From Methanomassiliicoccaceae archaeon UBA71 (lineage in GTDB: Archaea; Thermoplasmatota; Thermoplasmata; Methanomassiliicoccales; Methanomethylophilaceae): a stretch of 64,000 nt of DNA. Numbering within the stretch: position 1 is the first letter of the stretch; each line of letters opens with the position of its first letter. The position numbers and the translations under genes are program-made. The notes under the pieces are model-generated. The model did no database searches and was not told the DNA's origin. It saw nothing but the letters and a program-made list of their open reading frames with translations. The stretch spans positions 17,516-81,515 of the forward strand of contig DARO01000003.1 in the NCBI GenBank assembly GCA_002504405.1. Reading direction: 5' to 3'. Of this stretch, positions 8,566 to 17,288 are shown piece by piece.

Positions 8566-9720
8566 TCAGTTTTTGGAGGGGTCCATGACCTTCGCCCTGA
8601 CATCGGTTCCGAAATCCCTCAGCCTGTCGAGCTTGGATCCGATGAGGTCGAGGCAGGACTCGTCGCACAGGAGGAGCACGTCCTTCCCCATGAGGCAATC
8701 CGCCATGCAGGACTCGAAGCCGTCGAAGACGTAGTCGACCGGCAGCCCGCTCTCGTAGAGGAGGCTTCTCGACCTCGACCCGTAGAGCCCCACCTTGATG
8801 CTCCCGCCGACCTCGTCGACGGCGGCGTCCAGCATGTAGCTGTCCATCCTGTCCGCCACCGGCATTATCAGGAACCTGCCCTTCTCCCCCGATGCCATCT
8901 TTGATACGAGCTGGCTCTCGGTGCGGGGGTACGGGGCCTCCTCTATGCCGCGCATATCGCAGAGGCTCTTGTTTATGAGGAACATCGACGGCTGTACGAC
9001 CCCGGTCATGTAGACCTGGACGGGGTCGCGGTAGAACTCCTCCGAAGTACCCGAGAAGATGAGCCTTCCGTACCTCAGGACGTGGATCTCGTCCGCCCAC
9101 GCATACGCCAGGTCGACGTCGTGGGTGGAGATGACCACCGTCGTCCCCGAATGGTGCAGCTGTTCGGCCAGCTCCATCAGCTCCAGGGCCATCTGCGGGT
9201 CCAGCCCTGCCGTTGGCTCGTCCATCACGAGCACCTCCGGCTTCATTGCCAGGGCCCCCGCGAGCGCGAGCCTCTTCCTCTGTCCGTAGGAGAGCTTGAA
9301 CGTGTTCCTGTCCCTCAGGTCCGTGAGGCCGACCGTCCTCAGCGCGGTCTCAACCCTCTCCTTGACCTCCTCCTCGGGGAGCCTGAGGTTCATCGGGCCG
9401 TAGGCCACGTCGGACTCCACCGTCTGCCCGAAGATCTGGTCGTCCGGGTTCTGGAGCACGACCGAGACCCTCGACCGGAGGCTCCTCAGGGCCTTCCTGC
9501 GGTACGATATCGGCTCCCCCTCGAACATCACCTTGCCCGACGACGGCCTGTACACCCCGTTGAGATGGTAGAACAGCGTGGACTTCCCGGCGCCGTTGGC
9601 CCCCAGGATCACGGTCTTGACGCCGCGCCTGATGTGTATGTCCACCTCGTTGAGGGACGCCTTGTCGTTCCCCTCGTAGTAGAATGTGAGCTTCTCGGTG
9701 TCGATGACGCTGCCGTTCAC
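8566..9720 (-). CDS. cbiO: Cobalt ECF transporter ATPase CbiO (second copy) with C-terminal extension
   Basis: ATPase subunit of the CbiMNQO cobalt importer. The 384-residue protein has Walker A GANGAGKST, signature LSYGQRKRLALAGA, Walker B VLVMDEPTAGLD and the switch His in STHDVD. Residues after about 250 form an extension not found in minimal CbiO proteins; it has a conserved core, GLYGSRSRSLLYESG and DVLLLCDESCLDLI, also seen in the other copy. The GTG start overlaps the stop of the first cbiO (GTGA). The two ATPases could form a heterodimer, as in group II ECF systems. Confidence 0.9.
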   Translation of the reverse strand: MNGSVIDTEKLTFYYEGNDKASLNEVDIHIRRGVKTVILGANGAGKSTLFYHLNGVYRPSSGKVMFEGEPISYRRKALRSLRSRVSVVLQNPDDQIFGQTVESDVAYGPMNLRLPEEEVKERVETALRTVGLTDLRDRNTFKLSYGQRKRLALAGALAMKPEVLVMDEPTAGLDPQMALELMELAEQLHHSGTTVVISTHDVDLAYAWADEIHVLRYGRLIFSGTSEEFYRDPVQVYMTGVVQPSMFLINKSLCDMRGIEEAPYPRTESQLVSKMASGEKGRFLIMPVADRMDSYMLDAAVDEVGGSIKVGLYGSRSRSLLYESGLPVDYVFDGFESCMADCLMGKDVLLLCDESCLDLIGSKLDRLRDFGTDVRAKVMDPSKN

Positions 9721-10844
9721 AGGACCACCTCCGGGATGCGTCCGAACTCCGACACGCTCCTTATCCTGCCGGCTATCACATCCACGAGCTCCTCGTCGCA
9801 GAACAGGACGGTGTCCCTACCCTGCATGGCGCTGAGACAGCAGCCCTCGACGGCGTTGAAGTAGATGTCGGCGCGGCACCCGTTGTCCCTGAACATCCTC
9901 CTGGTGCGGAACCCGTAGATCCCCCTGGTTAGCCCGTCGTCCTCCGGAACCGGGGTCCCATCCCCGATCCCCCTGATCATGATCCGCCCGAACCTCGCCT
10001 CGGGAGGGGAGAGCTTCGCCAGCAGCTGACTGTTGGTCCTCGGGTAGGGGGCCTCGGGAAGGCCGCGGATGCCCTCCAGCGAGCGGTTGACCGAGAAGGT
10101 GTGCGGGAGCGCCAATCCGGACAGGGCGACCGACTCCTTGTCCGAGAAGAAATCCTCTGGGACGCCGGAGAATATCAGCCTGCCGTGCCTTAGCACATGG
10201 ATCTCGTCTGCCCATGCGTACGCCAGGTCGACATCGTGTGTGGATATCACCACCGTCGTTCCGCCCAGGCACAGCCGGTCCACCATCTCCATGACCTCCT
10301 GGGACATCTGCGGGTCGAGGCCCGCGGTAGGCTCGTCGAGAATCAGGACCTTGGGCTCCATAGCGAGGGCGCCGGCTATGGCGACCCTCTTCTTCTGTCC
10401 GAACGACAGCTGCGTGGTGGGGCGGTACCTGTAATCCTCCATCCCGACCTTGAAGAGGCTGTCGGCTATCCTCCCCTCGACGATGGACGGGTGGAGGTTC
10501 TGGTTCATGGGCCCGAAAGCCACATCCTCCTCCACCGTCGACGAGAATATCTGCTCGTCGGGGTTCTGGACGACCACGGAGATGTCCTCCCTCAGCTGGT
10601 AAAGGACCTCCTTGTCGTAGCAGAGTGGGATGCCCCTGTAGAGGACCTCCCCCGATTTCGGCCTGAAGACCCCGTTGAAATGGTAGAACAGCGTCGACTT
10701 CCCGGCGCCGTTGGCCCCCAGTATGACGGTGCGGATCCCGGGCCTGATGCCCAGCGACACCTCCGACAGCGACTTCGGGGAGCCCTCCTTTTTCTCATAG
10801 CTATAGGTGACGTCCCTTGCCTCGAGAATGTACTTGAAATCCAT
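9717..10844 (-). CDS. cbiO: Cobalt ECF transporter ATPase CbiO (first copy) with C-terminal extension
   Basis: 375-residue paralogue of the next gene, with Walker A GANGAGKST, signature LSFGQKKRVAIAGA, Walker B LILDEPTAGLD and H-loop STHDVD. It carries the same type of C-terminal extension, with GIYGFRTRRMF and DTVLFCDEELVDVI. I started it at MDFKYILEARDV, two bases before the cbiQ stop region ends; the longer frame upstream is the shadow of cbiQ. It is cotranscribed with cbiMN and cbiQ. The substrate is assigned from the CbiM partner rather than from the ATPase itself. Confidence 0.9.
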   Translation of the reverse strand: MDFKYILEARDVTYSYEKKEGSPKSLSEVSLGIRPGIRTVILGANGAGKSTLFYHFNGVFRPKSGEVLYRGIPLCYDKEVLYQLREDISVVVQNPDEQIFSSTVEEDVAFGPMNQNLHPSIVEGRIADSLFKVGMEDYRYRPTTQLSFGQKKRVAIAGALAMEPKVLILDEPTAGLDPQMSQEVMEMVDRLCLGGTTVVISTHDVDLAYAWADEIHVLRHGRLIFSGVPEDFFSDKESVALSGLALPHTFSVNRSLEGIRGLPEAPYPRTNSQLLAKLSPPEARFGRIMIRGIGDGTPVPEDDGLTRGIYGFRTRRMFRDNGCRADIYFNAVEGCCLSAMQGRDTVLFCDEELVDVIAGRIRSVSEFGRIPEVVL

Positions 10845-10846
10845 TT

Positions 10847-11707
10847 TCACACCCCGAATGCCAGTCCGGCAAAGTCGATGACGCCCCCCGTATATATGCC
10901 CAGGATGTAGAGCAGTGCAAACGTGACGACTGCGATCGCAACCCATCCGATCCCCGTCTTCTTGGGACGGTTCCATATCGGGAAGTAGCCGCGGTACCCC
11001 CTGCACTCCAGGGAGACCTGCGCCTTGTCGGCTAGATTCATCGACGATGTGAATATCCCGACTGCTATGGACGCGGTGGTCCTCATCGTGTGCTTGAACC
11101 CGGTGAAACCCAGCCTGCTGCTTGCAGCACTCCACATGGTGTCCAGCCTCTCAAGCAGGAGGAACGCATAACGGTAGATCAGGACTATAATCTCGCATAT
11201 CTCGTCCGGGATCCTGATCTGCCTAAGGGCCTGTGCAAGATGCGGTATGGGTGTGGACGTGGCGAATGCCATCATCATGGTGATGCCGGCTATCGCCCTG
11301 ATCATGACCAGCCATGCCTCGTTGAAGCTGTCGGCAGTCATGTAAAAATCCATCCAGAGGAAGTCCGCGCTCCATATGCACGGCTGCGATGTGTCGCCGT
11401 TGATGGAGATGATACCGCAGGCGATCACCAGAATAAGAATGGCCTCGGCGATGAATATGCCAAGGATGAATGGGATCCTCATGTTCGTGGAGTACGCCAT
11501 GAGGATCAGACCGAGGGCCATCACGACGAGAGAGGTGATGACCGACTCGGTCATTATGTTTACGATGAGGACGGCTATGACCAGGAGAAGCTTGCCCAAC
11601 GGGGGCCAGTGGAGCATCCTGGAACTGTAAGCAAGAGCATCCATCTGCACATGTTCGGATGTTCCAGATGCCTTCTCCCTTGGTTTTGCCTTTTCACTCC
11701 TAGCCAT
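10847..11707 (-). CDS. cbiQ: Cobalt ECF transporter transmembrane subunit CbiQ
   Basis: 286-residue T-component coupling the ATPases to CbiM. It has about five hydrophobic segments, including KLLLVIAVLIVNIMTESVI and PFILGIFIAEAILILVIACG. The arginine-containing coupling region near SLECRGYRGYF matches the CbiQ A-R-G-type motif. The ATG at 11707 has a GAGGGTG ribosome site; a GTG at 11719 overlapping the cbiMN stop is the alternative. It lies between cbiMN and the two cbiO genes. Confidence 0.88.
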   Translation of the reverse strand: MARSEKAKPREKASGTSEHVQMDALAYSSRMLHWPPLGKLLLVIAVLIVNIMTESVITSLVVMALGLILMAYSTNMRIPFILGIFIAEAILILVIACGIISINGDTSQPCIWSADFLWMDFYMTADSFNEAWLVMIRAIAGITMMMAFATSTPIPHLAQALRQIRIPDEICEIIVLIYRYAFLLLERLDTMWSAASSRLGFTGFKHTMRTTASIAVGIFTSSMNLADKAQVSLECRGYRGYFPIWNRPKKTGIGWVAIAVVTFALLYILGIYTGGVIDFAGLAFGV

Positions 11708-11715
11708 ATCCACCC

Positions 11716-12765
11716 TCACTTGTAGTAGTACTTGTCGGTCTTGGAAGCCTCGGCAGCGGGCTCTGCGCCCTGGACCTTGTTCTGGGCCCCGCCGTTCCCT
11801 TCCTTCTCCAACTCCTTCTCGGCCTTGGTCTTAGTGAACCTGCCGATGACGAACCCGATAATAATGGCACCGATGGCCGCCTGCAAGGCGAATAGCATAC
11901 TCTCGGTCTCTCCCGGGAGTTCGTAGTCGCCCCATATTCCGGTCCACCAGGGGTCCCCGTCCACAAGACTGCCGGCTGCATCGTCCGCTCCGCCGAACTC
12001 GAATCCCACGGATGCTCCATAGGCAAGAATCGCTATGACGACGACAGCGATGACGGCGAACCCTGCCACATAGAGGGTCTTGGACTTCTTCGTGCCGGTC
12101 TCGGTGACAGCCACAGCCTCCTTCTTCGGGAATATGATCCCTCCGGCAGTCTCGAAGACCTCGGGCTTGTTGTTCAGCAGGTATGTGGCGAACATGTAGA
12201 ACAGGATTCCCTCAACTATCGAGAGGGGGATCTGGGTAACAGCGAATGTCGTGAGGAACTCGACGTAGCCTCCCCAGTTGAGGCCCATCTGGATGGATGT
12301 GCACACATAGGTGAGCAGGTCCGCGACTATGGCCGCACCCATCAGGCTCACGGGGATGGTTGCACCGGCTTTCCTGAGGAGGTTCCATATGAGAATCCCG
12401 CAGAACGGACCAAAAATACCCATTGAAAACACGTTGGCTCCAAGAGTCGTGATACCGCCGTGAGCCAGAAGAATCGCCTGGAATATCAACACGATGAAGG
12501 CGAGGAACGATGTGGCGCTGACACCGTACAGGACGGCGGACAGCCCCGTCCCTGTGGGATGCGAGCTCGAACCCGTCACCGAAGGGAGTTTCATTGATGA
12601 AAGTAGGAAGATGAACGCTCCCGAGAGGGCTACGGTCATCTTTTGCTCTGGGTGCTCGCGCATCAGCTTCACAATCGCCTTTGCACCGAAAACGATGAAT
12701 GGAATGGCAAGACTGAACCACACGGCACACCAGATAGGGTCTAGATATCCTTCCATTATGTGCAT
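11716..12765 (-). CDS. cbiMN: CbiM-CbiN fusion, cobalt-binding subunit of the ECF importer
   Basis: 349-residue membrane protein that captures Co(II). It starts MHIMEGYL; the N-terminal His residues are the conserved cobalt ligands of CbiM, and a SSHPTGTGL segment follows at about residue 68. Residues 1-215 are CbiM with about six membrane spans. The C-terminal part carries a second unit with GADDAAGSL, PWWTGIW and ESMLFALQAAIGAIIIGF, recognisable as CbiN, so the usually separate cbiN gene is fused. The start has an AAGGTGA ribosome site. It is the first gene of the operon and is preceded by two putative operators flanking a TATA box. Confidence 0.9.
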   Translation of the reverse strand: MHIMEGYLDPIWCAVWFSLAIPFIVFGAKAIVKLMREHPEQKMTVALSGAFIFLLSSMKLPSVTGSSSHPTGTGLSAVLYGVSATSFLAFIVLIFQAILLAHGGITTLGANVFSMGIFGPFCGILIWNLLRKAGATIPVSLMGAAIVADLLTYVCTSIQMGLNWGGYVEFLTTFAVTQIPLSIVEGILFYMFATYLLNNKPEVFETAGGIIFPKKEAVAVTETGTKKSKTLYVAGFAVIAVVVIAILAYGASVGFEFGGADDAAGSLVDGDPWWTGIWGDYELPGETESMLFALQAAIGAIIIGFVIGRFTKTKAEKELEKEGNGGAQNKVQGAEPAAEASKTDKYYYK

Positions 12766-12835
12766 TTGATTTCACCTTGAATGCCCGGAACCCCTGGCTC
12801 CGGTTATACCGCGGTCATTTCCGCTACCAATAGGA

Positions 12836-12854
12836 ATTGGATGTAGTATCCAAT
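12836..12854 (-). promoter_or_regulatory. Operator 1 of the cobalt transporter promoter
   Basis: Perfect palindrome ATTGGAT-GTAGT-ATCCAAT. It lies just downstream of the cbiMN TATA box (TTTATACC on the minus strand, about 12857-12866), where transcription should start. A bound protein would block initiation. The same palindrome recurs at several corrinoid-related promoters in this window. Confidence 0.65.
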
Positions 12855-12870
12855 GAAGGTATAAATCAAT

Positions 12871-12887
12871 TTGGACGATTAATCCAA
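12871..12887 (-). promoter_or_regulatory. Operator 2 of the cobalt transporter promoter
   Basis: TTGGAC-GATTA-ATCCAA, the same palindrome with one arm mismatch and the same 5-base spacer. It lies upstream of the TATA box, so the two sites bracket the box; centres are 34 bp apart. Confidence 0.6.
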
Positions 12888-13147
12888 CTTGGCTTTCCTG
12901 AAGACGCTGTTTTTCGATGGAATGCCGGCGATTTCGGCCGGTTTCCGTCGTTTCTCATCGGAGAAGCGGATCGAAACGAGGCATCCAGGCCCCAGAAACA
13001 TGCGATTTGTGATGAAACTGATACCCAACCGGGGTATAGCTCTATGGACAAGAATGTCCGGTGGCATCGCCACCCCTGCTGACAGTATATACAATTATCG
13101 ACCATCAGCAAGAGACGCAGGGCCCTCGCGCGCATATGGCAGAAGAC
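12888..13147. other. Intergenic stretch between cbiMN promoter and cbiC terminator
   Basis: About 260 bases with several short open frames on both strands. None has a convincing ribosome site or recognisable product. A TATA-like run, AGTATATACAATTAT, is near 13084. I see no gene here. Confidence 0.4.
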
Positions 13148-13167
13148 GGGGTGGACGGTGCCACCCC
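13148..13167 (-). terminator. Hairpin after the cbiL-F-H-C operon
   Basis: GGGGTGG and CCACCCC form a 7-bp stem with a 6-base loop, 17 bases past the cbiC stop. No strong T-run follows, so it could be a processing site instead. Confidence 0.45.
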
Positions 13168-13183
13168 TTGGAAGTTTGATGTT

Positions 13184-13813
13184 TCAGCCCTTGTAGTATA
13201 TCATGGAGTTGCAGATCGTGGCCGCGATGTTGGAGCCGCCCTTCCTGCCCTTGGGGACGATGAACGGGATGTCCCTCTCCATGATCATCTCCTTGGACTC
13301 CACGACGTTGACGAAACCCACCGGGGCGCCGATTATCAGCGCGGGCTTCACCTCCCCGGAGTCGATGAGCTCGCTGAGCCTCACCAGGGCGGTCGGGGCG
13401 TTCCCGATTGCGAATATCACCGGCTTCTCCTTGGCGACCTCGGCCCCCCTCTCCATGCAGATGGTGGCGCGGGTGCACCCCCTGGACCTTGCTTCAGCCA
13501 CGACGTCGTCGTCACTGATGAAGCAGTGCACCTTCCCCCCGTAGGAGGCGAGCTTCTTCTTGTTGATCCCGGCGGCGGCCATCTTGGTGTCTGTCACGAT
13601 GTCGGCCCCCGCCCTTATCGCCTGGACGCCTATGTTGGCGGCGTCTTCGGAGAAGACGAGGTTGTCCGCGTAGTCGAAGTCGGCGGAGGTGTGGATGCAC
13701 CTCTTCACGATGGAGAACTGTGGCTCCGGCCAGGTGCGGCCGTTCAGCTCCGACGTGATGATCTGCATGCTCCTCTTCTCGATGTCCTCGGGTTTCACTA
13801 TCTCTATTGCCAT
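13184..13813 (-). CDS. cbiC: Cobalt-precorrin-8 methylmutase CbiC
   Basis: Moves the C11 methyl group to C12 to form cobyrinate. The 209-residue protein starts MAIEIVKPEDIEKRSM and contains the catalytic-His region IVKRCIHTSADFDY, the DTKMAAAGI loop and the glycine-rich GAPVGFVN segment of the family. I favour ATG 13813 because a GGAG lies 8 bases upstream; a GTG at 13822 that overlaps the cbiH stop is the other option. It is the last gene of the leftward corrin operon. Confidence 0.92.
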   Translation of the reverse strand: MAIEIVKPEDIEKRSMQIITSELNGRTWPEPQFSIVKRCIHTSADFDYADNLVFSEDAANIGVQAIRAGADIVTDTKMAAAGINKKKLASYGGKVHCFISDDDVVAEARSRGCTRATICMERGAEVAKEKPVIFAIGNAPTALVRLSELIDSGEVKPALIIGAPVGFVNVVESKEMIMERDIPFIVPKGRKGGSNIAATICNSMIYYKG

Positions 13814-13818
13814 TCCTC

Positions 13819-14559
13819 TCACTCCTCGATTCTGTATCCTCTCGGTGTGATGATCCTGCCGTCGGACACGTACGTCTGCGAGTTCCCGATGATGACGATG
13901 GAGAACATGTCGACGTCCGCCTTGTCCAGGTCGCCTAATGTGGTGACCTGCTTGCTCTCGTCCTCCCTGCCGGCGTTCCTGACGATTCCGACCGGGGTCT
14001 CCGGGGAGCGGTACTTCAGCAGGATCCTCTGAGTGTCATTCAGGTACTCCGTTCTGGTCTTGCTCTTGGGGTTGTAAAGGCAGACGACGAAGTCGCCCTG
14101 TCCCGCGCAGTCGACCCTCCTCATTATCAGGTCTATGGGGGTCATGAGGTCGGACAGGCTGATGATCGCTATGTCGTGCATGAGCGGGGCGCCGAGGACG
14201 GATGCCGCGGTGGATGCCGCGGTCATCCCGGGGACGGTGTCGATCTCGATGTCCGCCCCCATCTCGTCCGCCAGCTGGTAGACGATGCCGGCCATCCCGT
14301 AGATCCCGGAATCGCCGCTCGATACCATGGCCACGTCCTTCCCGGACATAGCGTCCTCGATGGCCATCCTGCACCTCTCCACCTCCTTCATCATCCCGGT
14401 CGCCTTGTACTCCTTGTCCGGGAAGATGGGCTTCAGCATCTTGACGTAGGTAGTGTACCCTGTCACGATATCGGCGTTCTGGATCGTCTCCGCCGCCTTG
14501 AAGGTCATGTGCTCCTTCCCGCCGGGCCCGAAGCCCACCACGTGCAGCCTTCCCTTCAC
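13819..14559 (-). CDS. cbiH: Cobalt-factor III C17-methyltransferase CbiH
   Basis: SAM-dependent ring-contraction methyltransferase of the anaerobic cobalamin pathway. The 246-residue protein starts MKGRLHVVGFGPGG, has SSGDSGIYGMAGIV in the second conserved block and the SAM-loop region VPGMTAASTAASVLGAPLMHD. YNPKSKTR is characteristic of the CobJ/CbiH subfamily rather than other ring methylases. The gene lies 4 bp from cbiF. Confidence 0.92.
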   Translation of the reverse strand: MKGRLHVVGFGPGGKEHMTFKAAETIQNADIVTGYTTYVKMLKPIFPDKEYKATGMMKEVERCRMAIEDAMSGKDVAMVSSGDSGIYGMAGIVYQLADEMGADIEIDTVPGMTAASTAASVLGAPLMHDIAIISLSDLMTPIDLIMRRVDCAGQGDFVVCLYNPKSKTRTEYLNDTQRILLKYRSPETPVGIVRNAGREDESKQVTTLGDLDKADVDMFSIVIIGNSQTYVSDGRIITPRGYRIEE

Positions 14560-14563
14560 AGTA

Positions 14564-15319
14564 TCACTCCTTCGCCTGCCTGAACTCGGTGGTGAAGTGC
14601 TTGTCGTAGAGCTTCGAGAGCTCGTACTCGTCCCCGAGGAAGTCGCCCACCACCGTGAGGGCCGTCTTCTTGATGCCGGCGTCCTTGACCTTCTGCGCGA
14701 TGTCCGCGAGGGTCCCGGTGACGATCTTCTGGTCCGGCCAGGTCGCCTTGTAGACGACGGCCACTGGCGTGGTGGGCTCGTAGCCTCCCGCCTGGAGCTT
14801 GGCGGTCATCTCGTCCATGAACCCGATCGAGAGGAAGATGACCATGGTGGCGTGGTGCCTTGCCAGGTCCTCCAGCTTCTCCCCGGGGGGCATGGGGGTC
14901 CTCCCCTCCATCCTGGTGAGTATGACGGTCTGGCTCTTGCCGGGCAGGGTGAACTCCTTGTTGAGGACGGCCGCGGTGCCGAGGAAGGACGACACCCCGG
15001 GGATGACCTCGTAGGAGATCCCGAGCTTGTCGAGCCTGTCCATCTGCTCCCTGTGGGCGCCGTATATGGCGGGGTCCCCGGTGTGCACGCGGACGCACTT
15101 CCTGCCCTCCTTCTCGGCCTTCTCCATAACGTCGATGACCTCGTCGAGGTCCATCAGGGCGCTGTTGTACACCTTCGCGCCTTCCTTGTGCCCTGCGAGC
15201 ACCTCCGGGTTCACCAGGGAACCAGCGTAGATGATCACGTCTGCAGAGTCGATGAGCCTCTTCCCCTTCAGTGTTAGCAGCTCGGGGTCCCCCGGACCCG
15301 CACCAATGAACGATATCAT
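14564..15319 (-). CDS. cbiF: Cobalt-precorrin-4 C11-methyltransferase CbiF
   Basis: 251-residue SAM-dependent methylase. It starts MISFIGAGPGDPELLTLKG and contains YAGSLVNPEVL, HTGDPAIYGAHREQMD and VPGVSSFLGTAA; the EQMDRLD and LTRMEGRTPMPPGE segments identify CobM/CbiF. It adds the C11 methyl that CbiC later migrates. It follows cbiL with a gap of 6 bp. Confidence 0.93.
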   Translation of the reverse strand: MISFIGAGPGDPELLTLKGKRLIDSADVIIYAGSLVNPEVLAGHKEGAKVYNSALMDLDEVIDVMEKAEKEGRKCVRVHTGDPAIYGAHREQMDRLDKLGISYEVIPGVSSFLGTAAVLNKEFTLPGKSQTVILTRMEGRTPMPPGEKLEDLARHHATMVIFLSIGFMDEMTAKLQAGGYEPTTPVAVVYKATWPDQKIVTGTLADIAQKVKDAGIKKTALTVVGDFLGDEYELSKLYDKHFTTEFRQAKE

Positions 15320-15325
15320 TCCTGT

Positions 15326-16027
15326 TCACCCCTTCTTCTTGATAATGACCGTGGTGAAGTACCCGTACTCGCGGTCCAGGTCCATGGGGCCCACGTACTC
15401 CCCCTCCATGCCCACGTTGCTGACGACGGTGGCCCTCTCTACCGGGATGCCCTTCGACTCCATCATCTCGGCGAGCATGCGTATGGATTTGAACGCCTTC
15501 ATGACGACGACGTTGTCGAAGCTCTCCAGAGCGGCCTCCAGGAGCTTGGAGTTCTCCTTGGCGACGGGCACGACGGCAAGGCCCTCGTTCCCGATCATGA
15601 GCGGGACCCCTGCCAGAGCGGCCCCGTGGCAGAACGACGGGATCCCGGGGATGACCTCGGTCTCGTAGCCCCTCGCCCTTATCTCCGAGTCTATGTACAT
15701 GTATGTGCTGTAGACGCCGACGTCGCCGAGGGTGACCATGGCTATGTCCTCCCCGTTGTCCAGGAGCCTGCACATCTTGTCCAGGTTGTCCTTCCTGCAC
15801 TTCTCCCTGACGGAGTCGTCCGGGTCCATTGAGAAGAGGAACTCCTCGATGCTCTTCTCGGAAATGTCGACCACTGGCGATATTATGTCCAGGGCCACGC
15901 TCCCCTCCCCGACCTTCTTCACGGGATAGGCGATAACGCCGCATTTGTCGAGGACCTCCTTCGCCTTCAGGGTCATCAGTCCGGTCTCGCCGGGGCCGAC
16001 CCCGATGCCATACAACTTGCCGGTCAT
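15326..16027 (-). CDS. cbiL: Cobalt-factor II C20-methyltransferase CbiL
   Basis: 233-residue methylase making cobalt-factor III. It starts MTGKLYGIGVGPGETGLMTL, with TLGDVGVYSTYMYI and IPGIPSFCHGAALAG; the insertion around SFDNVVVMKAFKS is typical of CobI/CbiL. ATG 16027 is used; the open frame upstream runs through the divergent control region. It is the first gene of the leftward operon and shares its promoter region with cbiD. Confidence 0.92.
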   Translation of the reverse strand: MTGKLYGIGVGPGETGLMTLKAKEVLDKCGVIAYPVKKVGEGSVALDIISPVVDISEKSIEEFLFSMDPDDSVREKCRKDNLDKMCRLLDNGEDIAMVTLGDVGVYSTYMYIDSEIRARGYETEVIPGIPSFCHGAALAGVPLMIGNEGLAVVPVAKENSKLLEAALESFDNVVVMKAFKSIRMLAEMMESKGIPVERATVVSNVGMEGEYVGPMDLDREYGYFTTVIIKKKG

Positions 16028-16065
16028 TTTTACGAACTCCGTTGGTTGGCCTGATGGATGACGTC

Positions 16066-16096
16066 CCAACTATTTTAAGTTGGCTTATGCATCCAA
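16066..16096. promoter_or_regulatory. Divergent cbiL/cbiD promoter with operator
   Basis: Contains TTGGCT-TATGC-ATCCAA (16080-16096), the cobalt-regulon palindrome with one mismatch. It overlaps a perfect inverted repeat, CCAACT-ATTTTA-AGTTGG (16066-16083), whose A/T spacer can serve as TATA box in either direction. A protein here could control both corrin operons at once. Confidence 0.55.
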
Positions 16097-16139
16097 GTCA
16101 CATGGACATACCCATCCAGAGGCCCGCCGGAGGATGCCG

Positions 16140-17288
16140 ATGACGACTGAGAACGGTGATTACGTGTACGTCAACAACAGGCTCCTGCGCAGGGGCCACA
16201 CCACCGGCACATGCGCTGCCGCGGCTTCCAAAGCGGCAGCCCTGGCACTCCTCGCGGGCGGGGACGTCGGGTCGGTGGAGATCGCCACGCCCAAGGGGAT
16301 TACCCTGAGGCTCCCTGTCGAGGACCTGTCTGTCTCCGATGGGAGGGCGAGATGCGCCGTCCGCAAGGACGGAGGGGACGACATCGATGTCACCCACGGG
16401 ACACTCGTGTACTCCGAGGTGGCGCTGTCGGACGCCGGGATCTCCATCGACGGCGGAACTGGCGTGGGCAGGGTCACCCGCAAGGGGCTGGACCAGCCTC
16501 CGGGGAATGCCGCCATCAACAGGGTCCCCCGCTCCATGATCAAAGAGGCGCTGGAGGACGTCGCCATGTCCTGCGGGTACAGCGGGGGGTTCGACGTCAC
16601 GATCTCCGTGCCAGACGGGGAGAATCTCGCGGGGAGGACGTTCAACCCCCGCCTCGGGATAGTCGGCGGGATATCCATCCTGGGCACCAGCGGGATAGTC
16701 GAGCCCATGAGCGAGACGGCGCTGGTGGACACCATACGCACCGAGATGAGGATGAGGGCAGCCAACGGATGGAAGACGCTTCTGGTCGTGCCCGGCAACT
16801 ACGGGAAGGACTTCTCCGACGGGATCCCCGGGATCGACTCGGACATAGCCGTGAAGTGCAGCAACTTCGTCGGCGAGATGCTGGACTACGCCTGCGAGCT
16901 CAAGGTGGACGTGGTGCTGGTGGCGAACCTGGGCAAGATGGTCAAGGTCGCCGGGGGAATCATGAACACCCATTCCCGCAACGCCGACTCCAGGATGGAG
17001 ATACTGGCCGCCAACGCCGCCGTGGCCGGTGCCCGGATCGGCACCGTCAGAGACGTGATGGGGTGCATATCCACAGACGACGCGCTGGAGGTGCTCGACA
17101 GGGACGGGCTGATCCCGGAGGTGTCGAGGATCCTAATGGAGAAGGTGGAGTTCCACATGAACCACCGCACGGGCGGTGCGATACGCACGGCCGCCGTCAT
17201 GTTCTCGTCCGTGTACGGGCTCCTGGGGAAGACGTCCCTGGCAGACGAGATGCTGGACGAGATCCGCGAGGAGGTAGCCCTCCGATGA
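16140..17288 (+). CDS. cbiD: Cobalt-precorrin-5B C1-methyltransferase CbiD
   Basis: 382-residue enzyme adding the C1 methyl group after ring opening by CbiG. It begins MTTENGDYVYVNN and carries LLRRGHTTGTCAAAASKAA, a hallmark of CbiD, plus GVGRVTRKGL and a C-terminal MNHRTGGAIRTAAVMFSS. Start ATG 16140 is favoured over 16134 because GGAGG lies 6 bases upstream of it. It is the first gene of the rightward operon and overlaps cbiG by ATGA. Confidence 0.93.
   Translation: MTTENGDYVYVNNRLLRRGHTTGTCAAAASKAAALALLAGGDVGSVEIATPKGITLRLPVEDLSVSDGRARCAVRKDGGDDIDVTHGTLVYSEVALSDAGISIDGGTGVGRVTRKGLDQPPGNAAINRVPRSMIKEALEDVAMSCGYSGGFDVTISVPDGENLAGRTFNPRLGIVGGISILGTSGIVEPMSETALVDTIRTEMRMRAANGWKTLLVVPGNYGKDFSDGIPGIDSDIAVKCSNFVGEMLDYACELKVDVVLVANLGKMVKVAGGIMNTHSRNADSRMEILAANAAVAGARIGTVRDVMGCISTDDALEVLDRDGLIPEVSRILMEKVEFHMNHRTGGAIRTAAVMFSSVYGLLGKTSLADEMLDEIREEVALR

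Noticed and set aside
12837..13135. Several short open frames upstream of cbiMN
   Set aside because: They overlap each other on both strands and the operator/promoter region, with no consistent codon bias.
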